Shown here: piece by piece, positions 1 through 8,269 of the stretch
Position numbering within the stretch: position 1 is the stretch's first letter
Layout: each line of letters begins with the position of its first letter
Source: Mesobacillus selenatarsenatis SF-1
GTDB taxonomy: Bacteria; Bacillota; Bacilli; Bacillales; Cytobacillaceae
Assembly (NCBI RefSeq): GCF_000813125.1
Contig: NZ_BASE01000044.1
Span: 1 to 64,000 of the forward strand
Length of the DNA stretch: 64,000 bases
Reading direction: 5' to 3'
Program-made: the position numbers and the translations under genes
Notes under the pieces: model-generated
The model's input: only the letters and a program-made list of their open reading frames with translations
Databases searched by the model: none
What the model was told of the DNA's origin: nothing

Positions 1-150
1 GTTTTTACAGAATCTTGATTTTCAGGGCACCAATAGGCTTCATTGGTGACCTATTTTTACAGAATCTTGATTTTTAGGTCACCAATAGGCTTCATTGGTG
101 TCCTATTTTTACAGAATCTTGATTTTTAGGTCACCAACAGGTTCTTTGGT
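1..150. repeat. 52-bp-period palindromic tandem array, left locus
   Basis: Nearly three copies with an exact 52-bp period (the motif ACAGAATCTTGATTTT starts at 7, 59 and 111). Each unit has a palindrome of about 29 bp with arms GGTCACCAAT / ATTGGTGACC around the 7-nt loop AGGCTTC, followed by a 23-bp AT-rich spacer. The last copy decays into unique sequence. The array is cut by the window edge and lies just 3' of the permease gene ending at 182. The same palindrome and period recur at 37411-37690 with a different spacer. Confidence 0.9.
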
Positions 151-181
151 TTTTCCATGATCACTACTTTTCTATCGCTTC

Positions 182-1528
182 TTATACTTCCCTTCTCATT
201 GCCTGGAGCACGTCTACTTTAGTGGCTCGCTGGGCAGGACGCAGACCGGACAGGATCGTGACAAGGTAGCAGATGATAAAACTTATGATTGGCAAGGTAT
301 ATGGGATATGGCTGAAGATCAGGCCTTCTGGCGGTTCTTCACCGAATGCCTGCTTGATGATCAGCGGCAGTCCGAAATTCACGATAAAACTGATACCATA
401 AGCGACAAGTGTTCCGATCGCTGCACCGACCAGACCGATATAGCTGCTTTCAAGTAAAAAGATTTTTTTGATTGTCTTTGGATTAGCCCCAATCGCTTTC
501 ATGATTCCGATGTCAGGTGCCCTTTCTGTAACTGCCATAGTCATTGTGTTATAGATTCCTATCGAAGCAATAATGATTGCAATTGTACCTATAAAAATCA
601 ATCCTGCTTTAACGATCGTGAACATGACATTTATATCCTTCAGCTCATTTATGACCGAATAGGAGGGGTAATTATTTTCTTCCAATACAGCAGTAATGTC
701 TTTTACTGCTTCCATATCTTTAGCGTATATATTTACTTGATCATATTGGTCTAAAGGGATATCAGGCAGCTCCATATCAGGGTTGTTCGGATCCTTCATC
801 ATTCCGCGTGGAGTACCCGTAAATTCTTCAACCTGCTTAAGAACTCCTTCGGAAACAAACACAATACTATCATAAACCCAATCCTTTGTTGGTTTCTGAC
901 GGATTCCTACTACTGTCACTTCCAACGGTTCTATCATCTCTTTGCCGTCTTCGAACTTCACCACATTCATGGTTATTTTCTTGCCGATCAAATCTTCTTT
1001 ATAGCGGAATTCTTCTTTTATTTGTCCCTGCTCATCATAAAGTTCCTCAGACACCTCTCTGTTAGGACGAAGGTCTTCTACAAAATGGTAGCCAACAACC
1101 ACTTCATTTTCTGATTTTGGAAGCCGTCCTTCTGCAAGTTCAAGTCCTGCTTTTGTTTCTGATGGCATATGTGCAACTATTGCCTGGGCATTCGTCTGGT
1201 GGTCGTCCACTTCGAACATATAATTCTGCAAAGTCTTCCGTCTTGTTACAGCTTTGACTTCGTCAATTTCTTCAAAGTAGGAAATATCCTCATCCGTCAG
1301 CTGTCTGAAGCCATTATTCGGCTCCTCTTTTCCAGGGACTTCAATTTCTGTCACAAGCCTTCTTTCCAGCGTTTCTTTTACGATCGATTTATGGAGACCA
1401 AACCCCACTGAAGCAAGCACAATCAGGAATGCTACGCTCATAGCCGTGGCTAGTATGGTCATGAACATCCGAGTCCGGTTCTTTTTCATATTTTGCCTGA
1501 CGAATTGAAATTGATCTTTAAGCCTCAT
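182..1528 (-). CDS. MacB/FtsX-type ABC transporter permease
   Basis: Membrane subunit of a MacB/LolCE-type exporter, 448 aa. One membrane helix near residues 20-43 is followed by a large extracytoplasmic region to about residue 300, then three C-terminal helices with the FtsX motif region (IGIYNTMTMAV, IGIMKAIGA). I start it at ATG 1528, 8 nt after a GGAGG, rather than at the longer in-frame ATG at 1558; the start overlaps the end of the ATPase gene by 11 bp, so the two are translationally coupled. These systems act by mechanotransmission, often exporting peptides or conferring resistance. The substrate is unknown. Confidence 0.9.
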   Translation of the reverse strand: MRLKDQFQFVRQNMKKNRTRMFMTILATAMSVAFLIVLASVGFGLHKSIVKETLERRLVTEIEVPGKEEPNNGFRQLTDEDISYFEEIDEVKAVTRRKTLQNYMFEVDDHQTNAQAIVAHMPSETKAGLELAEGRLPKSENEVVVGYHFVEDLRPNREVSEELYDEQGQIKEEFRYKEDLIGKKITMNVVKFEDGKEMIEPLEVTVVGIRQKPTKDWVYDSIVFVSEGVLKQVEEFTGTPRGMMKDPNNPDMELPDIPLDQYDQVNIYAKDMEAVKDITAVLEENNYPSYSVINELKDINVMFTIVKAGLIFIGTIAIIIASIGIYNTMTMAVTERAPDIGIMKAIGANPKTIKKIFLLESSYIGLVGAAIGTLVAYGISFIVNFGLPLIIKQAFGEEPPEGLIFSHIPYTLPIISFIICYLVTILSGLRPAQRATKVDVLQAMRREV

Positions 1529-2216
1529 TTGCCAATACCTCCTCAACAACTTTGCCATCCCTTAATTCAATGGTACGATGGCCAATTTGGGCAACCTTGT
1601 CATCATGAGTAATGATTAAAAATGTAATGCCAAGCTCTCTGTTTAATTTAATGATGAATTTGAGTAAATCTTCTTCTGTTTCCGAGTCTAGACTGCCGGT
1701 CGGTTCATCTGCTAGAATGATCGGCGGATTGACAATAAGTGCACGGGCGATGCTTACCCTTTGCTGCTGACCACCTGAAAGTTCTCCAGGATAATGATCC
1801 TGATAGTCAGATAATCCAACCATATCAAGGATTTCATTTGTTCGTAATTTCCTCTCTTCCTCTTTGACTCCTTTTAATATTAAAGGCAGCTCTACATTTT
1901 GATAGGCTGTCATGCTAGGGATCAATTGAAAACTTTGAAAAATGAATCCCAGATGCTGAATCCGGAAATCGGCAAACTTTGTTTCGTTTAGAGTGGATGT
2001 TTTGATTCCATTGATCGTGATTTCTCCCTCTTTTGGCCTTATAAATCCGCTGACAAGGTTAAGGAGTGTTGATTTTCCCGAACCGCTCCTGCCAACAATG
2101 GTTACAATTTCTCCTTTGTTCACTTTAAATGAAACATCCCTCAACACAGGAATTATTGTTTTTCTCCCTTTTTTGCCGATCTCAAATTCGTGGCTTAAAT
2201 TGTTGATTGAAATCAT
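1518..2216 (-). CDS. ABC transporter ATP-binding protein, MacB/LolD family
   Basis: 232-aa ATPase partner of the FtsX-type permease. Walker A GRSGSGKST, signature LSGGQQQR and Walker B region ILADEPTGSLD are all intact. An in-frame GTG lies at 2222, but AGAGG is 7 nt from the ATG at 2216, so I prefer the ATG. It follows a sigma-factor gene across a terminator hairpin, so part of its transcription may come from its own promoter or from read-through. Confidence 0.95.
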   Translation of the reverse strand: MISINNLSHEFEIGKKGRKTIIPVLRDVSFKVNKGEIVTIVGRSGSGKSTLLNLVSGFIRPKEGEITINGIKTSTLNETKFADFRIQHLGFIFQSFQLIPSMTAYQNVELPLILKGVKEEERKLRTNEILDMVGLSDYQDHYPGELSGGQQQRVSIARALIVNPPIILADEPTGSLDSETEEDLLKFIIKLNRELGITFLIITHDDKVAQIGHRTIELRDGKVVEEVLANEA

Positions 2217-2274
2217 TGACACACCTCTTCTACAAAATATTTGAATAATTTATATTTTTTTCCAGTATTCAAGC

Positions 2275-2304
2275 AGAAAAAAATAGGCGATTGGTTAATC
2301 GCCC
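2275..2304 (-). terminator. Rho-independent terminator after the sigma gene
   Basis: On the minus strand GGCGATTAACCAATCGCC forms a stem followed by TATTTTTTT. It lies between the sigma gene and the ABC genes and probably attenuates transcription between them. Confidence 0.8.
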
Positions 2305-2315
2305 AAATAGAACTA

Positions 2316-2837
2316 TTAGGCTGGGTACTTCTCTGACATAACTTTTTTCAATTGTTTCCGAGCTCTGTGGAGACGTGTTTTCACTGTACCTGATTTAATA
2401 TTCAATTTGCAGGCGATTTCGTCTTCTTTTAATCCGTATTGGAACCTCAATACCAACACTTGCTGGTACTCACTCGTCAGCAAGTACAGCATATGTTGAA
2501 TTTCTTCTTTAAACAGGATGATTTCGACTTCCTTTTCGAGCGATTGGTTGTTATCATAATCACTGAAAATTTGCTCCATAATGCTCTGGTCAGATGGAAG
2601 CCATTTTCTTCTTTTCTCTGCCCGCAAATAATCAATCGCTGTCCTTGCCGCGATTGCCGCTAACCATGAACCGATTTTATGCGTATCTATGATGGTATCT
2701 GCCTTTTTATATGCCTTTATAAAAGTCTCCTGGACTACATCTTCTGCTAGATGTCTGTCTTTAGTAATGCTGAAAGCAATTTGACAAAGCTTTTTCCCGT
2801 GGATTCTATAAAGCTCATCAAAATCAATCTTAGCCAT
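2316..2837 (-). CDS. ECF-type RNA polymerase sigma factor
   Basis: 173-aa group 4 sigma factor. Region 2 includes AEDVVQETFIKAYKK and the -10-recognition stretch IGSWLAAIAARTAIDYLRAEKRR; region 4 includes YQQVLVLRFQYGLKEDEIACKL and the helix-turn-helix GTVKTRLHRARKQL. The start is ATG 2837, 6 nt after AAGGGGG; a longer reading to 2879 has no ribosome site. No anti-sigma gene is adjacent; the next genes downstream are a MacB-type ABC pair, which may be its target (inference). Confidence 0.9.
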   Translation of the reverse strand: MAKIDFDELYRIHGKKLCQIAFSITKDRHLAEDVVQETFIKAYKKADTIIDTHKIGSWLAAIAARTAIDYLRAEKRRKWLPSDQSIMEQIFSDYDNNQSLEKEVEIILFKEEIQHMLYLLTSEYQQVLVLRFQYGLKEDEIACKLNIKSGTVKTRLHRARKQLKKVMSEKYPA

Positions 2838-2904
2838 ACCCATCCCCCTTGCCCTGCTACTAACTTTTGTAAGCTGCATTGCTTACAATCTTTGTCTAGT
2901 GTTT

Positions 2905-4860
2905 TTACCTAAAATGCTCCTTGATAAATACTGGTACATCTTTATCGCTAAATGTGCGAATCTCCTTGTGATTCCCCGTTTTGTATACGAAAATAGCAGT
3001 ATACGGCGATTCATTAAACCATCCATAACCTGCGTTCTCAATCGCTGCAAACACTTGGTCATGTTCACTCACTTTAATGGCGTTTTTATTGTTCATAATA
3101 CGATTAATTATTTCTTCTTCAGGATACTCTTTGAATTGTTCCTGTTCTATTGAATCATTTGTTACGACAATATAGTTTATATCATCAGGTGTCACAGTTG
3201 CTTCTTTCAGCATGTCGTTTTCCTCTAGCCATGCGATGAAGCTTTTATATGAATGCTTCAATTCAATATGGTCATAATCGTTTATGCCCGACATAATTTC
3301 AATCGATGACCTGTTACCTTTTGGATAATAATCAATGGAAAAAGGTTCTTGCTCAATTTCCTTTTTCAGGATTGCAATAGCCTGGTGAATTTTTTCCTCA
3401 TCGGTAATTGTCAACGGGCTATCAGTTATGTGTTTGTTTATTCTAATAGAGGTAATGTCACTTGTATTCATCTTAAAAATCGGCTGGTGTGCATGCTTAT
3501 ACTCCACTGATTCAAATATTTCTCTCATTTTGGGCTCGTAATCAAATCGATCGATGGTGTACTGGCGTACCAGTTTATCTCCATTTTTCAATTCATAGAT
3601 AAAGAGAGCAAATTCCTGTGATTTCATTCCTTGTTCATTCATTTTTTCATTATTGATGATACTCTCATGGAACTTTCGCACAGCCTCAATGTTCTCTTGC
3701 TGGTATAGTGGTCTTGGAGCAAATCGATCATCCGCGTCCATATAAACGTGATTCGCGTAGGTGACACTTTTAATCTCATCTAGGGCAGGCACTTTATTCT
3801 CGTATGGAGCGAACGCTTGAGTTATAAGGATCAAGACCGCCATTGCAACCGCAAAATATCCAAGGCCTTTTACTTTTCCAAAGACCCTCCATGTTTTCTG
3901 AAGAACCATTTCGGCAGCGAAGTATCCGATTATCCCCCCAGCTGTGTACCCAAATATCAGCCAGGCAAATTTATTCTGCATTGCATCGAAATACATGCCA
4001 CCGAGAAGCATCATGCAGAAAGCAGCTCCGTATTTAAAAACTACTTTTAATCCATTAAAGGCAATTGCCTCCGATGCTGCTTCTATTTTCCTTTTTTTAT
4101 AGATAAATAGGGACAGGACATATGAGACCAACACAAAGACTAAATATAAGAGAACTGACTTCATAGATATTGACTGGCCCTCTAAAATAGTCAAATGTGA
4201 AATAGGTGAAAGATATTCTATATTCCTGATTTGATAATAATCACTAGGAAAGCCATATAACATAAGTCCAAGATTGTAGATGATCAGCAGAGTGAATCCA
4301 GCCGGGAACAGGAGCATGATATAAGTCAAGACACCCTGGACCACCGAAATTCCTGTGACCATTGCTATAAATACCCCAGAAAGGTAAAATACAGCATTAA
4401 ATAAAATGATGATCCCAGCCCATCTGAAAATGTCCTGCAGCTGGAAATATAGATTCAAGTCATACACACTGTGAATAATGGCAGTGAACAGCGCAATCAA
4501 GATGACTGGAATAATTAGAAACACAAAGCCTGTCAGTGTATAAAAGTGGAAAATGTCCTGCCGTTTCAATGGCAGACTATGGATCAAATCTGCTGCCTGC
4601 TTCACATGCAGGAAACGATAAAGAAAGATTGCCATAACAACTGGTACTGTAATAAACATGATGAACTGTATCCCAAAATTGAAATCAAACAATCTTTCCA
4701 CCGGCATGAAATCACGGTAGTTCTCACCGGAATACAGCATCATGATTCTTAAGGGAATCGCGAAAAATAAAGCCAGGAAGTAAATGACGGATATCCATCC
4801 GACGTTTCTTCCAACCTGGAGGACCATTTCTTTGTTAAACAATGATGTTTTTGATTGCAT
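2905..4860 (-). CDS. ABC transporter permease with C-terminal soluble domain
   Basis: 651-aa membrane protein with about eleven hydrophobic segments in residues 20-390 and a hydrophilic C-terminal part of about 260 residues. The DLIHSLPLKRQDIFHFYTLTG stretch after the second helix is typical of Bacillus YtrC/YhcI-like ABC-2 permeases. I start it at ATG 4860, 9 nt after GGGGG, inside the end of the ATPase gene (26-bp overlap); an in-frame ATG at 4881 is less likely. It is the third gene of a GntR-ATPase-permease operon, an arrangement often induced by cell-wall antibiotics (family knowledge). Confidence 0.85.
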   Translation of the reverse strand: MQSKTSLFNKEMVLQVGRNVGWISVIYFLALFFAIPLRIMMLYSGENYRDFMPVERLFDFNFGIQFIMFITVPVVMAIFLYRFLHVKQAADLIHSLPLKRQDIFHFYTLTGFVFLIIPVILIALFTAIIHSVYDLNLYFQLQDIFRWAGIIILFNAVFYLSGVFIAMVTGISVVQGVLTYIMLLFPAGFTLLIIYNLGLMLYGFPSDYYQIRNIEYLSPISHLTILEGQSISMKSVLLYLVFVLVSYVLSLFIYKKRKIEAASEAIAFNGLKVVFKYGAAFCMMLLGGMYFDAMQNKFAWLIFGYTAGGIIGYFAAEMVLQKTWRVFGKVKGLGYFAVAMAVLILITQAFAPYENKVPALDEIKSVTYANHVYMDADDRFAPRPLYQQENIEAVRKFHESIINNEKMNEQGMKSQEFALFIYELKNGDKLVRQYTIDRFDYEPKMREIFESVEYKHAHQPIFKMNTSDITSIRINKHITDSPLTITDEEKIHQAIAILKKEIEQEPFSIDYYPKGNRSSIEIMSGINDYDHIELKHSYKSFIAWLEENDMLKEATVTPDDINYIVVTNDSIEQEQFKEYPEEEIINRIMNNKNAIKVSEHDQVFAAIENAGYGWFNESPYTAIFVYKTGNHKEIRTFSDKDVPVFIKEHFR

Positions 4861-5734
4861 AGCCGATATCCCCCATTTCATATATAAAAATCTCCTCTAA
4901 TGTCAATGGGAGGATATCAAAAATAACAGGTTCAGTCTGATTGATAACCTTCTCGATCTCATCCTCTTTCCCCCTGATAATACATACCATGACACTTCCC
5001 CTTCTTTCGCAGTGGAGCATTGTCAATTGATTTTCCAGGTGCTTCGGTGTTTCCCCCTTATAAGCTACCTGAACTTTATGTATATCAGATTTAAGGTCAT
5101 CTAGGTCTTTTTCCAAAAGAAGTGACCCATGATGCAAAATTCCAATATGGTCGCAAATATCTTCAATTTCCCGCAAGTTATGGGATGATATCAAAATAGT
5201 CATTTCCCTGTCTGCGACATCCTGTATCAGTAGGTTTTTAACCTTTTTCCTTGCCACCGGATCCAACCCATCCATGGGCTCATCAAGAATCAATATTTCA
5301 GGCATCGTCGATAAGGCCAGCCAGAATGCAGCTTGTCTTTGAATTCCCTTTGAAAAGGTATGTAATTTTTTGTTCATACTGAAGTCGAATACTTTGGCTA
5401 ATTTCTTAAATCTAGCTTCATTCCATGAAGGATAAACGCTTTTATAGAAATTCGCCATCTGCTTGACGGTATACTGAGGAAAGAAATATGGCTGGTCGGA
5501 TATATAAAAGATTTTCTCTTTTAAGGCTTGGTTTTCAAAGACCGCTGAACCTTCCAAAAGCACCTTCCCAGAATCCTGTTTATAAATTCCAGCAAACAAT
5601 TTAATGATGGTTGTTTTACCTGCACCATTCGATCCAATCAAGCCGTAAATTGAGCCTTTATTTATAGTCATATTGACGTTTTTTACTGCCTCGTGTTTTT
5701 CAAATGTTTTATTGATCTCGATCATTTGAATCAT
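4835..5734 (-). CDS. ABC transporter ATP-binding protein
   Basis: 299-aa ATPase. Walker A GSNGAGKTTI, signature-like FSKGIQRQAAFWLAL in place of canonical LSGGQ, Walker B ILILDEPMDGLD and switch histidine SSHN are present; the degenerate signature is shared by YtrB/YhcG-type ATPases. It overlaps the GntR gene by 26 bp and the permease by 26 bp, so the three are co-translated. The ribosome site is GGGGG about 11 nt before ATG. Confidence 0.93.
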   Translation of the reverse strand: MIQMIEINKTFEKHEAVKNVNMTINKGSIYGLIGSNGAGKTTIIKLFAGIYKQDSGKVLLEGSAVFENQALKEKIFYISDQPYFFPQYTVKQMANFYKSVYPSWNEARFKKLAKVFDFSMNKKLHTFSKGIQRQAAFWLALSTMPEILILDEPMDGLDPVARKKVKNLLIQDVADREMTILISSHNLREIEDICDHIGILHHGSLLLEKDLDDLKSDIHKVQVAYKGETPKHLENQLTMLHCERRGSVMVCIIRGKEDEIEKVINQTEPVIFDILPLTLEEIFIYEMGDIGYAIKNIIV

Positions 5735-6116
5735 CTTGCCCGCTTCCCCCTTTCAAGCCATCAATGTTTCCAATCATCTCACGCAACTCTTCGGCAGTAA
5801 TGCCCAGGTACAATGCTTCCTGTAACAGTTTTTCCAGATCCTGCTTCACCTGCAGGATCTTATCTGCATCCTTGCCAGGTTCCATCGCATTGACAAAACT
5901 CCCCTTGCCTTTTAATGAATAAATGAATCCCTGTACCTCAAGCTCTCTATATGCCTTTTGAATTGTATTTGGGTTTATTGTCAATTGCTGTGCCATCTGA
6001 CGCACAGAAGGCAATTGTTCATCAGGTTTGAGCACTTCATTAATGATCAGCTCTTTCATCTTATCTACCAGCTGCTCGTATATCGGTTTTCGGCTCCTCA
6101 GGTCAAGCTCAAACAT
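5709..6116 (-). CDS. GntR family regulator, YtrA subfamily
   Basis: 135-aa repressor-type protein with winged helix (LPSVRQMAQQLTINPNTIQKAYRELEVQGF) and only a short C-terminal dimerisation helix, as in the YtrA subfamily. It heads the ABC operon and is expected to repress it. SD GGGGG lies 5 nt before the ATG. Confidence 0.93.
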   Translation of the reverse strand: MFELDLRSRKPIYEQLVDKMKELIINEVLKPDEQLPSVRQMAQQLTINPNTIQKAYRELEVQGFIYSLKGKGSFVNAMEPGKDADKILQVKQDLEKLLQEALYLGITAEELREMIGNIDGLKGGSGQDDSNDRDQ

Positions 6117-6127
6117 AATGACCCCCT

Positions 6128-6166
6128 ATCTGTACTAAGTGTACTATTATTATTAATACAGTTAAA
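6128..6166. promoter_or_regulatory. Candidate GntR operator/promoter region
   Basis: Directly upstream of the GntR gene. The plus strand shows CTGTACTAAGTGTACTA followed by AATACAG, giving outer arms CTGTA/TACAG and an internal repeated GTAC core. Autoregulation through this element is inferred from position and symmetry only. Confidence 0.4.
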
Positions 6167-6202
6167 TTATATGCCAACCACTTCCAAAAAGATAGGGGAT
6201 AT

Positions 6203-6234
6203 TTTCTTAATAATTTCTTAAGAAAAATTAAGAA
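6203..6234. repeat. AT-rich nested palindrome
   Basis: Outer arms TTTCTTAAT / ATTAAGAAA flank an inner perfect palindrome TTTCTTAAGAAA. It lies between the GntR operon and an acetyltransferase gene. It has no U-tract of terminator type; function unknown. Confidence 0.5.
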
Positions 6235-6351
6235 ATCGATGTCTAATTCCTGACGGTGAACAAGATATGTAATGGTTATATTATCTATTTAGTGTAATTT
6301 TACACAAAAACTAAATATTATTACAAGACTGTGAGAGAAAAATAATTCGAC

Positions 6352-6380
6352 AAAAAAACACCCTAGCGTTAGCTAGAGTG
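6352..6380 (-). terminator. Terminator of the acetyltransferase gene
   Basis: Minus-strand stem CACTCTAGC / GCTAGGGTG followed by seven T. It overlaps the stop codon of the gene. Confidence 0.8.
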
Positions 6381-6855
6381 CAAATTTATAGTAGATAAAA
6401 TCGCCCATTTCTTCAGTTTCTTTATGAAAAAGACATCTATCTAAAACCTTTTGTGATGGGAAATTATTGCTTGTCGTTTTCGCACGTAATTCTTTCAGAC
6501 CCATTTTCTTAGATTCTAATATAAGCAATCGCAGCCCTTTTACAGCAACTCCCTTACCAGAGAAATTTTGTCCTACCCGATAACCGATATTGCCTGATTT
6601 AGTCACCCAGTCAATATCTACAAGGTTCATTCGACCGATGATTTGCCCCTTTTCGTCTTTGATTAAATAAAACAGAGACCTTCTATCATCCTGTTCCTCC
6701 AATAACTCTTCCAAGGTTTCACAAAACTCTTCATATCTAAAATACGTATCTGGCCTGGGCGGCACGAAACTTTCGAAAAATTCCTTGTTATCTTTTTCGA
6801 ACGCGAACAATTGCTCTGCATCATCCAGTGACAATAACGATAAATACAGGTTCAT
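6373..6855 (-). CDS. GNAT family N-acetyltransferase (RimJ/RimL-like)
   Basis: 160 aa, a single GNAT domain. The acetyl-CoA loop is in GYRVGQNFSGKGVAVKGL, and the C-terminal part (LDRCLFHKETEEMGDFIYYKF) matches the RimJ/RimL type. The substrate is unknown. Monocistronic, with its own terminator. Confidence 0.85.
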   Translation of the reverse strand: MNLYLSLLSLDDAEQLFAFEKDNKEFFESFVPPRPDTYFRYEEFCETLEELLEEQDDRRSLFYLIKDEKGQIIGRMNLVDIDWVTKSGNIGYRVGQNFSGKGVAVKGLRLLILESKKMGLKELRAKTTSNNFPSQKVLDRCLFHKETEEMGDFIYYKFAL

Positions 6856-7057
6856 ACTTTTTCACCATCCAAATTTTGAATTTACTTTGAAGATGTATTA
6901 CCTCAAACAATCATAATTTAATATAACTTCAGACCTGATATCTAGGCATATTTACTATTCGTCATGTTTTCTCAATAACCTTTCCAACAAACACCAACTA
7001 ATCCAAAATACATTAAACATCAGCTGCTTATCCATAATAAAACGGGAGGTGAAGAAA

Positions 7058-7966
7058 GTGAAATGGTTATTGGCAATTGGACTTATTCTATCTAGCAGCA
7101 CAGCAGATAATCATGATGAAATAGATTTATTTTGGGATGGTGAATCAATTGTAGAAGTTCAACGATCAGACTTTTCGATTCAATGGTTTGGGTATCCAAT
7201 TCTTAATCATACAATGCTGGACACATTAAATAAACAGATGTCTCTTCAGATTAAGAAGGAACCCAGAAATGCAGGTTTGGATGATTACGGGAACATCATA
7301 CCAGAAGAGGTGGGATATATTCTTGATGAGAAAAAGTTCAAGAAAAAATTCACAGCAAGTTTTTTTGAAAAACACCATTCAAGATTACAAGTTCCTACCT
7401 TACCTGTATATCCGAAGGTAGATAGCGAAATCATCGCCAATATACGAACAAATCTAATTGGCCATTACATAACATATTTCAATAGTAGGAACAAGGAACG
7501 GACCCATAACATTGACCTTGCCGCAGAAGCGATCAATAATCATGTTGTTTTTCCTGGAGAAACCTTCTCCTTTAATAAAGTTGTCGGCAAACGTACCGCC
7601 TCACGCGGTTATCAGCCTGCACCCATAATTGTTAGAGGAGAATTATCAGAGGGAATTGGAGGAGGTATATGCCAGGTATCATCAACACTTTTTAATGCAG
7701 CTGATCGCTCTGGCATGAAGATACTCGAGCGATACTCTCACAGCAAGCAGGTTCCCTACGTTCCACCTGGCAGGGATGCAACTGTCAGCTGGTATGGGCC
7801 TGATTTCACATTCAAGAACAAATACAACCAGCCCATTCTGATCCGGGCTAAAACTTATCCTGGAAAAATGATTGTCATGATTTATTCCTCTGATGAAATC
7901 AACATAGAAAAGCGTAAAGTTCCCAGTACCGACAGCAGTGTTATAATACCTGAAGAAGCCATATGA
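7058..7966 (+). CDS. VanW family secreted protein
   Basis: 302 aa. An N-terminal hydrophobic stretch (LLAIGLILSSS) suggests export or a membrane anchor. Residues about 125-270 form a VanW domain (HNIDLAAEAINNHVVFPGETFSFNKVVG and GGGICQVSSTLFNAA). VanW proteins accompany cell-wall functions, but their reaction is unknown. I choose GTG 7058, 8 nt after GGGAGG; an in-frame GTG at 7049 overlaps the ribosome site itself. A dispersed repeat begins at the base after the stop codon. Confidence 0.85.
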   Translation: MKWLLAIGLILSSSTADNHDEIDLFWDGESIVEVQRSDFSIQWFGYPILNHTMLDTLNKQMSLQIKKEPRNAGLDDYGNIIPEEVGYILDEKKFKKKFTASFFEKHHSRLQVPTLPVYPKVDSEIIANIRTNLIGHYITYFNSRNKERTHNIDLAAEAINNHVVFPGETFSFNKVVGKRTASRGYQPAPIIVRGELSEGIGGGICQVSSTLFNAADRSGMKILERYSHSKQVPYVPPGRDATVSWYGPDFTFKNKYNQPILIRAKTYPGKMIVMIYSSDEINIEKRKVPSTDSSVIIPEEAI

Positions 7967-8137
7967 GAACAAAAAGCGCAAGCGGCTCGTTCAGCCCCGA
8001 CAAGCGCTGGAGGACCGACCGGTGAAGTCGTTCTTTGACTTCATTGGGCGGACCGAAGCGACTCGAGGGGCTAGGCGCTGGAGCTGGATTAAGAAAACTT
8101 CATGTGGCTATTCACAACTCAATAATTTTATAAATTC
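7967..8137 (+). repeat. Stop-codon-adjacent GC-rich dispersed repeat, copy 1
   Basis: Starts directly after TGA with GAACAAAAAGCGCAAGCG, contains nested stems (AGCCCC/GGGGCT; GAAGTC..GACTTC) and GGGGCTAGGCGCTGGAGCTG, then an AT-rich tail CTATTCACAAC..AATAATTTTAT. Other copies are at 22998 and 48916, both also immediately after stop codons and in the same orientation as the gene. The tail carries a DnaA-box-like CTATTCACA at 8108-8116. Confidence 0.85.
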
Positions 8138-8144
8138 CTTAACT

Positions 8145-8180
8145 AAAAAGGAATCCTTGAATTTCAAGGATTCCTTTTAA
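8145..8180 (+). terminator. Terminator downstream of VanW gene and repeat
   Basis: AAAAGGAATCCTTGAA/TTCAAGGATTCCTTTT forms a near-perfect stem ending in a T-rich tract. It closes the VanW transcription unit after the repeat. Confidence 0.85.
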
Positions 8181-8269
8181 TTTACAGGAAAACCTTTACA
8201 GAGTAGTAAATCTTTACGTACACTAATGGTAATAGATGGTTTTTATATTTTCATAGGATGTGAGAAAAC

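Noticed and set aside
7682-7981. 99-aa minus-strand ORF
   Set aside because: Shadow of the VanW gene, running into the repeat; no ribosome site.
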